Below, in pieces: positions 34,475-44,166 of a stretch of DNA of 64,000 bases. The stretch is from Pantoea sp. (lineage in GTDB: Bacteria; Pseudomonadota; Gammaproteobacteria; Enterobacterales; Enterobacteriaceae): the NCBI RefSeq assembly GCF_028283705.1, contig NZ_JAPWKD010000017.1, positions 1 to 64,000 of the forward strand, read 5' to 3'. How positions within the stretch are numbered: the stretch's first letter is position 1; every line of letters begins with the position of its first letter. Under the pieces are notes generated by a model, which worked only from the letters and a program-made list of their open reading frames with translations, made no database searches and was not told the DNA's origin. The position numbers and the translations under genes are program-made.

Positions 34475-36919
34475 ATGAAAGATAAATCTTCTGCTCCCGC
34501 CATCGGTCCTGCATTTCAACATGATGTGGTACGCAACCTGATTTGCCGCCAGGCACGCTATCCGGATATTGCCACGCCGCAGGACTGGTATATGGCGCTC
34601 TCGTTTACGGTCAGAGACCGTATGCTGGAAAGTTGGGTGGCATCGACTAAAAACTACGCAGAACATAACGTTAAGGTCGCCTGTTATTTGTCGGCAGAGT
34701 TCCTTATTGGCCCACAACTGGGTTGCAATCTGCTCAGCCTGGATCTTGAGGATGATGCCAGGCAGGCCCTGCACGCGCTGGGGCAGGATCTTGACGAATT
34801 GCTGGCGCTGGAGGAGGAACCGGGGCTGGGCAACGGGGGGTTGGGCAGACTGGCGGCATGCTATCTGGATTCACTGGCGACGCTGGAAGTCCCGGCCATC
34901 GGCTATGGTATTCGCTACGAATTCGGCATCTTCGATCAGGATATCGTGGATGGCTGGCAGGTGGAGCGTACCGATAAGTGGTTGAAAATGGGCACACCCT
35001 GGGAAATTGTCCGGCCTGACATCAGCTTTTATGTCAACTTTGGCGGTTACACCCGGATGCAGACCGATGAACAAAATCGGCTGCAAGTGCAATGGATACC
35101 GGCTCGCCAGGTGAAAGGGGTGGCCTATGATGTGCCGATCCAGGGTTATCGTGTCAACACCTGTAATCTGCTGCGGCTGTGGAAAAGCGAGGCGGTGGAA
35201 TCTTTTGACTTCGAGGATTTTAACGCGGGCGATTATTACCAGGCAGTGGAAGAAAAAGTGGTCTCAGAGACGCTGTCTAAAGTGCTCTATCCCAATGACG
35301 AACCCGATGCCGGTAAGCGGCTGCGCCTGGCCCAGCAATACTTTTTTGTTTCATGTTCGCTTCAGGACATGCTGCGCCTGCTGGATATTGGTCACCGGCC
35401 TGTCGAACATTTTGCCGAACGCTTTGCCGCGCAGCTGAACGATACCCATCCCTCGATCGCCGTGGCTGAACTGATGCGTCTGCTGCTCGACGAACGCCAG
35501 CTGTCATGGGACGAAGCCTGGTCAATCACTCAGCACACCTTCGCCTACACCAACCACACGCTGTTACCCGAGGCGCTGGAAACCTGGGGGCTGCCGCTGA
35601 TGCAAAGTTTGCTGCCACGGTTGCTCGACATTATTTACGAAATCAACAGACGTTTCCTGGAAGAAGTGCGCCAGGCGTTTCCTGATGATGTGGCGCGGGT
35701 GGCGCGTATGTCATTAATTGACGAACATGGCGAGAAGAAGGTGCGCATGGCCAATCTTGCTACGGTAGGCAGCCATGCCGTCAATGGCGTGGCGGCGTTG
35801 CATTCAGAGCTGCTCAGGCAAACGGTCCTACATGACTTCGCCGCGATGTATCCGCAGCGTTTTCTGAATGTCACCAACGGCGTGACTCCACGTCGTTTTC
35901 TGATGCTGAGCAATCCGCGGCTGGCTAATCTGCTGGATGAAACTATAGGCACGGGCTGGAGAAACGATCTGACTCAACTCAGTGCGTTGGCCACACTTGC
36001 CGATGACGATGATCTGCAACAGGCGTGGCGCGCCATCCGTCATCACAACAAATCGGCGCTGGCGGGACGCATCAGCAACCTGGTCGGCATCGACGTTGCG
36101 CCCGATATGCTGTTTGATGTGCAGGTGAAACGCATCCACGAGTACAAACGCCAGCATCTGAATGCCCTCTATATTATTAGCCTGTATCAGCGCTTAAGCC
36201 GTCATCCTGAACTCAAAACCGCACCACGTTGTTTTATTTTTGGCGGTAAGGCGGCTCCGGGCTATGGCATGGCGAAGCTGATCATCCGGTTGATTACTGG
36301 CATCGCCGAAGTGGTCAATAATGATCCGGCGATGAATGAGCGTCTGAAGGTGGTGTTCTTTCCCGACTTTAACGTGAAGAATGGCCATCTTATCTATCCG
36401 GCGGCGGATCTGTCGGAGCAGATTTCGACTGCAGGCAAAGAAGCCTCGGGCACTGGGAACATGAAGTTTATGATGAATGGCGCAATCACCATCGGCACGC
36501 TGGATGGGGCCAATGTCGAAATACGCCAGCAGGTGGGTGAGGAGAATTTTTTCCTGTTTGGCATGACGGCTCAGCAGACTGAGACATTGAACCGTGCGGA
36601 GTATCGTCCGGCTGATTACGTGCAGGCCAATGAGGATTTACGCGATGCATTTGAGCAAATTGCGCAGGGGCGTTTCTCCCGCGGGGATACGGCCTTGTTC
36701 CGTCCGTTGCTCGACAGTTTGCTGCACTACGATCCCTTCCTTGTGCTGGCCGACTATGCCGATTACGCGGCGTGCCAGCAGCGGGTGAGTGAAACCTGGC
36801 ACGACCAACGCCTGTGGACACGCATGTCGATTCTCAATTGCGCCCACTCCGGGATCTTTTCGTCAGATCGCGCTATTGGCGAATATTGCCAGCAGATTTG
36901 GCAAATACCCAGCACGTAG
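34475..36919 (+). CDS. glycogen/maltodextrin phosphorylase
   Basis: 814 residues of the PLP-dependent GT35 family, which releases glucose-1-phosphate from alpha-glucans. Clear motifs: EEEPGLGNGGLGRLAACYLDS, GYGIRYEFGIF, AAQLNDTHPSIA, NVTNGVTPRRF, VQVKRIHEYKRQ and the PLP-lysine motif EASGTGNMKFMMNGA (about residues 650-664). It starts at ATG 34475. Most glycogen phosphorylases here sit in glgBXCAP, and MalP beside MalQ; this one stands alone, so it may be an additional copy. I do not choose between glgP and malP. Confidence 0.92.
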   Translation: MKDKSSAPAIGPAFQHDVVRNLICRQARYPDIATPQDWYMALSFTVRDRMLESWVASTKNYAEHNVKVACYLSAEFLIGPQLGCNLLSLDLEDDARQALHALGQDLDELLALEEEPGLGNGGLGRLAACYLDSLATLEVPAIGYGIRYEFGIFDQDIVDGWQVERTDKWLKMGTPWEIVRPDISFYVNFGGYTRMQTDEQNRLQVQWIPARQVKGVAYDVPIQGYRVNTCNLLRLWKSEAVESFDFEDFNAGDYYQAVEEKVVSETLSKVLYPNDEPDAGKRLRLAQQYFFVSCSLQDMLRLLDIGHRPVEHFAERFAAQLNDTHPSIAVAELMRLLLDERQLSWDEAWSITQHTFAYTNHTLLPEALETWGLPLMQSLLPRLLDIIYEINRRFLEEVRQAFPDDVARVARMSLIDEHGEKKVRMANLATVGSHAVNGVAALHSELLRQTVLHDFAAMYPQRFLNVTNGVTPRRFLMLSNPRLANLLDETIGTGWRNDLTQLSALATLADDDDLQQAWRAIRHHNKSALAGRISNLVGIDVAPDMLFDVQVKRIHEYKRQHLNALYIISLYQRLSRHPELKTAPRCFIFGGKAAPGYGMAKLIIRLITGIAEVVNNDPAMNERLKVVFFPDFNVKNGHLIYPAADLSEQISTAGKEASGTGNMKFMMNGAITIGTLDGANVEIRQQVGEENFFLFGMTAQQTETLNRAEYRPADYVQANEDLRDAFEQIAQGRFSRGDTALFRPLLDSLLHYDPFLVLADYADYAACQQRVSETWHDQRLWTRMSILNCAHSGIFSSDRAIGEYCQQIWQIPST

Positions 36920-36939
36920 CGACGCATTTCAGAGCAGTT

Positions 36940-38016
36940 TTACTGATTCAACTCCTGTAACAACCGGGTGTTGATATATAACTTCTCACGCCCGACGTTC
37001 ATTTCTTCAAGCACACCGATTTCTACCAACTGCTTCAGATAGGATGATGCCGTCTGACGTTTTGCGACGCCGTGTTCAACCAGGTTTTCAATGCGGCAAT
37101 ATGGCTGTGCAAAGAGCACCTGAAGTAATTCATGGGTATAAATTTTAGGCAGTTTTTCCCGTACATAATCAGTCGCGTCCGCCAATAGCGCGCGTACAAT
37201 CGCGATTTTTTTTGTTGTCCATCGTGCGGTGTTTTCCACTGCTTCCAGCATAAAGAGGATCCATGCTTCCCAGTTCCCCTCTGCGGTCACGCTGCGTAGC
37301 AAGGTGTAGTAATCATCACGTCTCTCAAGGATGAAACGAGAAAGATAGAGGATCGGCAGTGACAGTAATTCAGTCTGGATCAGGTACAGGATATTCAGGA
37401 TTCGGCCTGTACGCCCGTTCCCGTCGGGAAAGGGGTGAATGCATTCGAACTGGTAGTGGGAAATCGCCATTTTCACCAGCGGATCGATGTCATCTTCTGC
37501 GTGTATGAAACGTTCCCAGTTTGCCAGCAAGTCACGAATGGCGGATTCACCGACGGGCGGCGTGTAAACCACATCATGGTTCTGGTCACGCAACACCGTA
37601 CCCGGTGTCCTGCGGATATCGGTTTGAACAGCGCGTAACCGGGTACAGATCGATATCGCGGTGTTGGTACAGAGTGGATGCGTTGCCAGCTGGCTATAGC
37701 CCTCAAACAATGCGCTGCGATAGCGTAGTGCTTCCTTAGTGGCGGGATCAGCATGTTCGGCGCGGTCCGCAAACTGGAATAGCTGGTCGCTGGTTGTCAC
37801 AATGTTCTCGATGCGGGAAGAGTCCTTCGCTTCCATGATTGGCAGGATATTGATCAGTAAACCCTGATCGGGAATCAATTCTCCGGCGGTTTTCAGCTCT
37901 GCAATTGCCGCGCGTGCACTGATGCACGCTTTGAGCACTGCGCGTGTTTCAATGCGATCAAGGTCGGGTGGAAGTAAAGGGAGCCCATTGTAGGGCGTTT
38001 CTGGTTGCCAGCGCAT
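36940..38016 (-). CDS. Fic-family AMP-transferase-type protein, class II
   Basis: 358 residues. An N-terminal Fic_N region contains the auto-inhibitory motif SSRIEN ([S/T]xxxE[G/N], about residues 64-69), so class II. The catalytic loop is HPFPDGNGRTGR (about 195-206), complete with the His and both Gly/Asn/Arg positions. A C-terminal winged-helix (about 290-355, KRQTASSYLKQLVEIGVLEE) is typical of stand-alone Fic regulators. Fic enzymes usually transfer AMP to target proteins. The start codon lies inside the first of a set of 70-bp tandem repeats; the winged helix could bind them and autoregulate. Confidence 0.92.
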   Translation of the reverse strand: MRWQPETPYNGLPLLPPDLDRIETRAVLKACISARAAIAELKTAGELIPDQGLLINILPIMEAKDSSRIENIVTTSDQLFQFADRAEHADPATKEALRYRSALFEGYSQLATHPLCTNTAISICTRLRAVQTDIRRTPGTVLRDQNHDVVYTPPVGESAIRDLLANWERFIHAEDDIDPLVKMAISHYQFECIHPFPDGNGRTGRILNILYLIQTELLSLPILYLSRFILERRDDYYTLLRSVTAEGNWEAWILFMLEAVENTARWTTKKIAIVRALLADATDYVREKLPKIYTHELLQVLFAQPYCRIENLVEHGVAKRQTASSYLKQLVEIGVLEEMNVGREKLYINTRLLQELNQ

Positions 38017-38192
38017 ATGTTTAAGAAAACCGATTTTATCGACATATCGCCATAATATGTCGATGCCATAAACATGTCACGGCCATATGTTTAAAAAAAA
38101 CGATTTTATCGACATATCGCCAAAACGTGTCGATGCCATAAACATGTTGCGGTGATATGTTTAAAAAAGCCGATTTCATCGACAGATTCTCC
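38015..38192. repeat. 70-bp tandem repeat at the fic promoter (about 2.5 copies)
   Basis: Units start at 38015, 38085 and 38155, each with ATATGTTTAA. Units 1 and 2 agree at 61 of 70 positions; the third is broken off after about 38 bases. Each unit contains an inverted repeat: in unit 1 ATCGACATAT (38038-38047) and ATATGTCGAT (38055-38064) with a 7-base spacer, perfect over 10 bp. The repeats begin at the fic start codon and extend through its promoter. Confidence 0.9.
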
Positions 38193-38311
38193 AGAATTCC
38201 GAATCATCGTGCCTGGCTGTATTGATCAGCTATCCTTACCGGCTACAGCATCAAACGGTGCTGATGATGGAGAATGATCCCTTAGACGGTACAAGCATTA
38301 CAGAGAGTTAC

Positions 38312-39616
38312 ATGAGAAAAGTGATAAATGCCTTTTTGCCACTCTATGCCACCACCCTGTTAATGTTGCTCGGTTCCGGTCTGCTGACCACCTACGTTTC
38401 CCTGCGCCTGGCGCATGAGCAGGTCAACGGCGCGCTGATCGGGGCGATCACTGCGGCAAACTATGTCGGGTTGGTGATTGGGGGCAAAGTCGGGCACAAC
38501 CTGATTGCCCGCGTCGGCCACATCCGCAGCTATGTCACCTGTGCCGGTATCATCACCGCCTCGGTGATCGCGCATGGCCTGACTGATCTGATTCCGCTTT
38601 GGGTCTTTCTGCGCCTGATTATCGGTTTATGCATGATGTGCCAGTACATGGTGCTGGAAAGCTGGCTCAACGATCAGGCGGAATCCTCGCAGCGTGGCAT
38701 GATTTTTGGCCTGTATATGGTCGCGACCTATCTGGGGCTGAGTGGAGGGCAGGTGATCCTGGCGATGCAAAGCGGTTTTGGCATCAGCACGCTGCTGATT
38801 GTCGCACTGTGCTTTGCGTTGTGCCTGGTGCCGATTGCCCTGACGACACGCACCAACGCCAGAGCGATGTCGCCTGCACCGATGGAACTGGGCTATTTTC
38901 TTCGTACCATCCCGCGTCTGCTGGCCACCACGGTGGTCAGTGGCATGGCGATCGGTGCGTTTTACGGGCTGGCACCAGTGTATGCCAGCAGTCAGGGATT
39001 CAGCACGGAACAAACCGGTCTGTTTATGAGCCTGAGTATTTTCGCCGGGCTGGTGGCGCAGTTTCCGCTCAGTTGGCTGTCAGACCGTTTTGATCGTCAG
39101 CGCCTACTGTTCTTTATCGCGCTGTTGTACGGCGTGTCGGCGTTGGTGTTGGGCCTGCCACTCAATCTGCCGTTTCAACTGCTGCTCGGCATGGCGTTTT
39201 TTATCAGCATGATGCAGTTCGGGCTTTATCCTTTGCAGGTGGCGCTGGCGAATGACCAGGTGATGTCGGAACGGCGCGTGTCACTGACCGCATGTCTGCT
39301 GATGGCGTTTGGTATTGGGGCCAGTATCGGACCACTGGCCGTCGGTGCCTTGATGCAGCCGTTTGGCAGCCATGTACTGTATCTGTCTTTCACGTTCTGC
39401 GCGCTGTTGATCGCGGTGATGAACCGTCCGGTTAAGGTCCTGCCCGTGCCCACTACCGAGGTGCCACTGCCGCATGTGGTGATGCCGGATAGTCTCGCCA
39501 CGTCACCGATTGGCGCAGCCTTGAACCCGGTGCTGGAAGAGGAAGCTATTCAGGCAACGATGGTGAATACCGATGATGCCGCAGAGGAACCAACTGAAGC
39601 CGAGGCCACCAGGTGA
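38312..39616 (+). CDS. MFS transporter, YcaD-like
   Basis: 434 residues, 12 predicted membrane helices, with MFS loop motifs (AHEQVNGALIGAITAANYVGLVIGGKVG; SWLSDRFDRQRLLF). It resembles the YcaD-type of inner-membrane MFS proteins. The C-terminal ~55 residues are a hydrophilic, acidic tail, longer than in YcaD. I start at ATG 38312 (MRKVINAFLPLYA) since the upstream 30 residues look non-membrane. Substrate unknown. Confidence 0.85.
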   Translation: MRKVINAFLPLYATTLLMLLGSGLLTTYVSLRLAHEQVNGALIGAITAANYVGLVIGGKVGHNLIARVGHIRSYVTCAGIITASVIAHGLTDLIPLWVFLRLIIGLCMMCQYMVLESWLNDQAESSQRGMIFGLYMVATYLGLSGGQVILAMQSGFGISTLLIVALCFALCLVPIALTTRTNARAMSPAPMELGYFLRTIPRLLATTVVSGMAIGAFYGLAPVYASSQGFSTEQTGLFMSLSIFAGLVAQFPLSWLSDRFDRQRLLFFIALLYGVSALVLGLPLNLPFQLLLGMAFFISMMQFGLYPLQVALANDQVMSERRVSLTACLLMAFGIGASIGPLAVGALMQPFGSHVLYLSFTFCALLIAVMNRPVKVLPVPTTEVPLPHVVMPDSLATSPIGAALNPVLEEEAIQATMVNTDDAAEEPTEAEATR

Positions 39617-39621
39617 ATCTG

Positions 39622-39637
39622 GCGCGATTTATCGCGC
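39622..39637. repeat. REP-like palindrome, copy 3
   Basis: GCGCGAT-TT-ATCGCGC, a perfect palindrome between the convergent MFS and antiterminator genes, the core of the dispersed repeat family. Confidence 0.8.
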
Positions 39638-39648
39638 TGTTTGATAAC

Positions 39649-40500
39649 TTACGATGAAGATACATCAGGTGGCTCGGCAATCCGCACCAGATGGACGATC
39701 AGCCATAGCAGCTCATCATCTGTCATCCCAACTTCCAGCATCTTTTTCACATAATCATTGATCGCCAGCGCGCAGCGATGCATACGCGGATGCTGCAAAA
39801 TGATCTGCGGCAGCAGCACATTGCCCTGGCTGTGGTTCAGCTGCCCGGCAAACATACGCTGAATAAAAAACTGCATATGGATCAGAAAGCGGGAGTAGTT
39901 GAGGGAACCGGTGTCGATGGTGATATAGGCATGGTACTGAATAATATTGAAGATATCTTTGAGCATACGCATCGCCAGCAGCGTCTGGCTGGTATCACTG
40001 TGTTCTGACTGACCATTCACCAGATGAAAAGCGATATTACCCGCTTCCTCGGGTGGCAGTTCGAGCCGGAACTGACTGTTCAGCCGGGTCACCACCTGCT
40101 GCGCCAGCGTGAACTCCGCCGGCCAGAAGCGCTGGACCTCAAACAACACGCGGTTTTGCAGCATGATGCCTTTGCGGCTGCGTTCCACGGCAAACATCAG
40201 GTGATCGGTCAGAGTAAAGAAAATTTGTGGACGCAGCGGGTTGCTCAGCCCCTGCTGCGCCATCTGCATCACCAGCGCCGTCATCTGGAAAACCTCTTCC
40301 GGCATGGCGGCAAAAGCATTGAGATATTCCGCGCCCGGCAGGTTTTCCTGCACCATAAACAGCTTCTCGACTTTTTCCCGTGGGATCATGTCGCCGACGC
40401 GGCTGCTGAAACCAATGCCTTTACCCATCACGATGGCTTCCTTGCCATCGCTATCTTCGGTCAGCACCAGGCTGTTGTTCAGGACTTTAATGACCTTCAT
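39649..40500 (-). CDS. bglG: BglG/LicT-family transcription antiterminator
   Basis: 283 residues. RNA-binding CAT domain in the first ~55 residues (MKVIKVLNNSLVLTEDSDGKEAIVMGKGIGF) and two PTS regulation domains with conserved His in TDHLMFA, IAFHLVN, LIHMQFF and VHLVRI. It binds the RAT hairpin in the operon leader when sugar is present and prevents termination. Unusually for this family it is the last gene of the operon, after the PTS and glucosidase genes; in E. coli bgl it is first. Confidence 0.93.
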   Translation of the reverse strand: MKVIKVLNNSLVLTEDSDGKEAIVMGKGIGFSSRVGDMIPREKVEKLFMVQENLPGAEYLNAFAAMPEEVFQMTALVMQMAQQGLSNPLRPQIFFTLTDHLMFAVERSRKGIMLQNRVLFEVQRFWPAEFTLAQQVVTRLNSQFRLELPPEEAGNIAFHLVNGQSEHSDTSQTLLAMRMLKDIFNIIQYHAYITIDTGSLNYSRFLIHMQFFIQRMFAGQLNHSQGNVLLPQIILQHPRMHRCALAINDYVKKMLEVGMTDDELLWLIVHLVRIAEPPDVSSS

Positions 40501-40503
40501 CTG

Positions 40504-41928
40504 CTAACGGGTGTCCTGTAATTGTTGTCCGTTACTGGCGATAACCTGTTGATACCAGCCAAAACTGCGTTTAGGGATACGCCGCAGATCATGCAGCGAC
40601 TGCTCGTCGCGATTAACATAAATGAAACCGTAGCGTTTCGCATAGCCCTGATGGGTGCTAACCACATCAATCGCCGACCACGGGAAGTAACCGATCACCT
40701 CTACGCCATCGGCCAGCGCCAGCTGGATCTGCTCAATATGCTGGCGCAGAAAATCAATACGATAACCATCATCCACCGTACCATCCGCTGCCAGGGTGTC
40801 GGGCGCACCAATGCCATTCTCAGTGATCATCACCGGCAGGTTATAGCGTTCGCAGACTTTGCGCAGGGTTAAACGCAAGCCGATGGGGTCGATGACCCAG
40901 CCATAAGGCGTTTTCGCGGTATACGGATTCTCCTCGGGCCGGTACACGCCTGGCTCGCCCAGCATGATCTGCTGATCACCCGCGCGCGGTGCCACGTCCG
41001 AGGCATCCCCGCGACTGGCGGCAATGGTGGCGGTGGAATAGTAGTTGATGGCGACAAAATCAGGACGCGCTGCGGCCAGCAACTCACCATCTTGCGGCAA
41101 CATCTGCGGTGCCAGGCCGCGATCCTGCAAATAACGCAGGGCAAGGGCGTTGTAGCGACCGTGCACCGCGACATCGAGGAAACTCCAGCAGCGCAGGGTT
41201 TCCCAGTTATGCGCGGCAATAGCATCTTCCGGGCGGCAGGTGGCGGCATACATCGAGGTGGTGTTGATCGCCGGGCCGATTTTCGCGCCCGGCAGCAGTG
41301 CATGGCAACGCTGCATCACCTGGGCCTGGGCCACCAGCATATGGTGGCTCTGCTGGTAGAGCGATTTTTTATCCGGCAGCGCGCGCCCGGGCGGCGTGCC
41401 AATCGCGCCCGGATGCAGGATCATGGTGTTCTGTTCGTTGATGGTCAGCCAGTAACGCACCTGGTCGCCTAATTCCCGGAACAGCAAATCGGCATAACGC
41501 ACAAAAGCTTCAATGGTGTGGCGATTCAGCCAGCCACCTTGCTGCTCCAGCGCCCACGGCAGGTCGAAATGGTACAGGGTGACGATAGGTTCAATGCCAT
41601 GATCGCGCAGGGTGGCGATCAGCCGTCGGTAGAAATCCAGCCCGGCTGGATTGACTGCGCCATCGCCGTCGGGGATGACCCGCGACCAGGCCACCGAGAA
41701 GCGGTAGGCTTTCAGGCCGAGTTGCGCGAACCACGCCACGTCGGCTTCCATCTGCTGATAATGATCGCTGGCTACGGTGAAATCAGCTTTGCCAACCGGA
41801 TGGCTCAGCATATCGACCACCGAAGGGCCTTTACCGTCGCTGTCCCAGGCCCCTTCGACCTGATAAGCCGAAGTCGAGGCACCCCAAAGAAAGCCAGTCG
41901 GAAAGGGGGAGGATTGTTGATAAATCAT
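40504..41928 (-). CDS. bglB: 6-phospho-beta-glucosidase (GH1)
   Basis: 474 residues of glycoside hydrolase family 1. It hydrolyses phosphorylated beta-glucosides entering through the PTS. FPTGFLWGASTSAYQVEGAW is the N-terminal signature, LTINEQNT carries the acid/base Glu and MITENGIGAPD the nucleophile Glu. It overlaps the PTS gene by 4 bases and precedes the antiterminator by 3. Confidence 0.94.
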   Translation of the reverse strand: MIYQQSSPFPTGFLWGASTSAYQVEGAWDSDGKGPSVVDMLSHPVGKADFTVASDHYQQMEADVAWFAQLGLKAYRFSVAWSRVIPDGDGAVNPAGLDFYRRLIATLRDHGIEPIVTLYHFDLPWALEQQGGWLNRHTIEAFVRYADLLFRELGDQVRYWLTINEQNTMILHPGAIGTPPGRALPDKKSLYQQSHHMLVAQAQVMQRCHALLPGAKIGPAINTTSMYAATCRPEDAIAAHNWETLRCWSFLDVAVHGRYNALALRYLQDRGLAPQMLPQDGELLAAARPDFVAINYYSTATIAASRGDASDVAPRAGDQQIMLGEPGVYRPEENPYTAKTPYGWVIDPIGLRLTLRKVCERYNLPVMITENGIGAPDTLAADGTVDDGYRIDFLRQHIEQIQLALADGVEVIGYFPWSAIDVVSTHQGYAKRYGFIYVNRDEQSLHDLRRIPKRSFGWYQQVIASNGQQLQDTR

Positions 41929-43793
41929 GCGGCCTGCCCCCGGAGATTGAGTTCCATAATCGGCTGACCAAAATCAACAGGTGCATCCGCCGCAATAGTG
42001 ATGGCAAATTCATCGCTGTTGATCACCACCACTGGCGTGATCAGGTCATAACCGGCGGCGGCAATCGCCTGCATATCGAAGCGAACCAGCTCATCACCCG
42101 CCTGCACCTCATCACCCACCTGCAAAGATGAACTGAAATGCTGACCACCCAGCGCGACGGTATCCAGACCAATATGGACCAGCACTTCCATACCATCGTG
42201 ACTCATCAGGCCAACGGCATGGCAGGAAGGGAGAAAGGTCATCACTGTGCCGCTGACCGGGGCGCGCAGGACGCCTTCCTGTGGGCGGATCGCCACGCCC
42301 TGGCCGAGCAGGCCATTGGAGAACACATCATCATTTACTTCGCTTAACGCCACCATCTCGCCACGCAGTGGGCTGACGATAGTCCCGGGCTTCAGGTTAA
42401 CCGGCGCGGGTACCACTTTTGGCGTTTGATTATCCGCTTCGGGAATATCTTCAAAGCCCAGTATCCAGGTCAGGGCGAAGGTGACCACAATAGCGATGGC
42501 ACAGGTGACCAGCGCATGCACGATGTTCATCGGGTTGGCACCGATAAACGCGGGCAGGGCGGCCAGGCCTGGGGAGACAAAGGCATAACGTACCAGGCCA
42601 CTTAACCCGGCGTAGATACCGGCACAACCGCCGCCGATCATCGCGGCGATCAGCGGACGTTTTAATTTCAGCGTCACACCATACAGCGAGGGCTCGGTAA
42701 TACCCAATAACGCAGTGAAACCGGCAGAGGAAGCGAGCTGACGCAGGTTTTTGTTGCGGGTTTTCAGTGCGACGCACAGGGTCGCCGCACCTTGGGCGAT
42801 GTTGGACGCCAGCATGCCCGGGCCGTTAATCATCTCAAAACCATTTTTGCTCAATTGCCCGGTGGCAATCGGCGTCATCGCCCAGGCGGTGCCGGTGATC
42901 ACCAGGAACGGTTGTAGCCCACCCATCAGCATCGGGATCAGCCAGCTGGCGTGGCGATCGATAATCACCGCGCCGGAAGCCACCACATCGTTCAGCCAGA
43001 TACCGAGCGGACCGACCACCACCAGCGCCAGCGGTGCGGTCACCAGCAGGATAATCATCGGCTTAACAAAGAATTTGATAATCGACGGGGAGAAGCGTTC
43101 GGCAAAACGCTCAATCCACGACATCAGCCAGACGGTAAGGATAATCGGCAGCACCGACCCGGCATAATCCGCCAGCTGGAAGGGCAGACCAAGGAAGTCC
43201 ACCGGTTTGCCGCTGGCGATCATTTTGCCGATCTCCGGGTGCAGCATCGCTCCGGCAATGGTCATCGCCAGAATCGCGTTACATTCAAATTTCAGCGCCG
43301 CGCCATACGCCAGCAGCACCGGCAGGAAGAAAAAGGCCGCATCCGAGATGATGTTAAGCAACTGCCAGGTCGGGCTGCTCTCGTTCATCACGCCGGTCAG
43401 TTTGCAGATGGCGAGCAGCGCCTTGATCATCCCGGCCCCGGTAATCGCCGGGATCACCGGGGTGAAGGTGGTGGAGATAACGCTAATAATCTGCGAAACG
43501 ATGCCGCTGCGCTCTTTGTCGGCCTGCGGCACCGCCTTCGCTTTGTTGCCACTGGTGGCTTTTTCCAGTACGCGGAACACCCGCTGCACATCGTTGCCGA
43601 CCACAATCTGGAACTGACCGCCGCGTTCGACGACGCTGATTACCCCCGGCAACTTCTCGATCTGCGCGCTATCCACCGCGTCGCGGTCGTTAAATTCCAT
43701 ACGCAGCCGGGTGGCACAATGAGTCAGAGTACGGATATTCCCGCCCCCTTTCACCAACCGTAAAATCTCTTCCGCTAACTCGTTATGACTCAT
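41925..43793 (-). CDS. bglF: beta-glucoside PTS permease, IIBCA (BglF)
   Basis: 622 residues. IIB domain with phospho-Cys in LTHCATRLR (about residue 24), a IIC membrane domain with ITEPSLYG, and a C-terminal IIA domain with GMEVLVHIGLDTV carrying the active His. It takes up and phosphorylates aryl-beta-glucosides or cellobiose-like sugars and also controls the antiterminator by phosphorylation. The ATG at 43793 (MSHNELAEEI) is chosen; the frame is open through the leader RNA upstream but that part is the RAT/terminator. Confidence 0.95.
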   Translation of the reverse strand: MSHNELAEEILRLVKGGGNIRTLTHCATRLRMEFNDRDAVDSAQIEKLPGVISVVERGGQFQIVVGNDVQRVFRVLEKATSGNKAKAVPQADKERSGIVSQIISVISTTFTPVIPAITGAGMIKALLAICKLTGVMNESSPTWQLLNIISDAAFFFLPVLLAYGAALKFECNAILAMTIAGAMLHPEIGKMIASGKPVDFLGLPFQLADYAGSVLPIILTVWLMSWIERFAERFSPSIIKFFVKPMIILLVTAPLALVVVGPLGIWLNDVVASGAVIIDRHASWLIPMLMGGLQPFLVITGTAWAMTPIATGQLSKNGFEMINGPGMLASNIAQGAATLCVALKTRNKNLRQLASSAGFTALLGITEPSLYGVTLKLKRPLIAAMIGGGCAGIYAGLSGLVRYAFVSPGLAALPAFIGANPMNIVHALVTCAIAIVVTFALTWILGFEDIPEADNQTPKVVPAPVNLKPGTIVSPLRGEMVALSEVNDDVFSNGLLGQGVAIRPQEGVLRAPVSGTVMTFLPSCHAVGLMSHDGMEVLVHIGLDTVALGGQHFSSSLQVGDEVQAGDELVRFDMQAIAAAGYDLITPVVVINSDEFAITIAADAPVDFGQPIMELNLRGQAA

Positions 43794-43814
43794 AGTTTTC
43801 CCTTTCGTTAAGGC

Positions 43815-43884
43815 AAAAAAAAAGACCAAAACAAAAATGCACGCCGGAAAAATAACCGGAGCTGACATTTTCATTTTGGTCTTG
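43815..43884 (-). terminator. leader terminator of the bgl operon
   Basis: On the minus strand AAGACCAAAA pairs with GTTTTGGTCTT followed by a run of T. Its 5' arm overlaps the RAT site, so only one of the two structures can form. Confidence 0.9.
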
Positions 43885-43906
43885 CCTGCCGAAGCAGTAG
43901 CACGCC
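43878..43906 (-). promoter_or_regulatory. RAT, BglG-type antiterminator RNA site
   Basis: 29-base element on the minus strand matching the consensus GGATTGTTACTGCATTCGCAGGCAAAACC at most positions (TACTGC, GCAGGCAAGACC conserved). It overlaps the following terminator. Binding by the operon's own antiterminator should allow read-through. Confidence 0.9.
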
Positions 43907-44166
43907 GCAATAAAACGTATGTGGTTGTTGCGTGGAGGAGTATCTTTACGCCCCGCAACATTGGCAATAACTAATAATAAAAACTGTGAAGCAACGCAAT
44001 CATTTCCCACCGTTCACCACCCGGGCCAACGGCTGAAAGCGCGCAATAACATAGGAAAATATGATGAATAAGGCTGGGCAACAGGTTGCAGAGGCGATTG
44101 CCGCCGAAAATCAACGCGGGCAATCGTCGTCGGTAATAGGAAAATCGTTGGGATTAAAACACAATG

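Noticed and set aside
38015..38192. Possible CRISPR array from regularly spaced repeats
   Set aside because: The repeat unit is 70 bp and contiguous with no unique spacers, only about 2.5 copies, and no cas genes.
42951..43763. 270-codon frame antisense to the PTS gene
   Set aside because: It mirrors the GC-rich bglF coding sequence, has no ribosome-binding site and no family similarity; bglF motifs are unambiguous.
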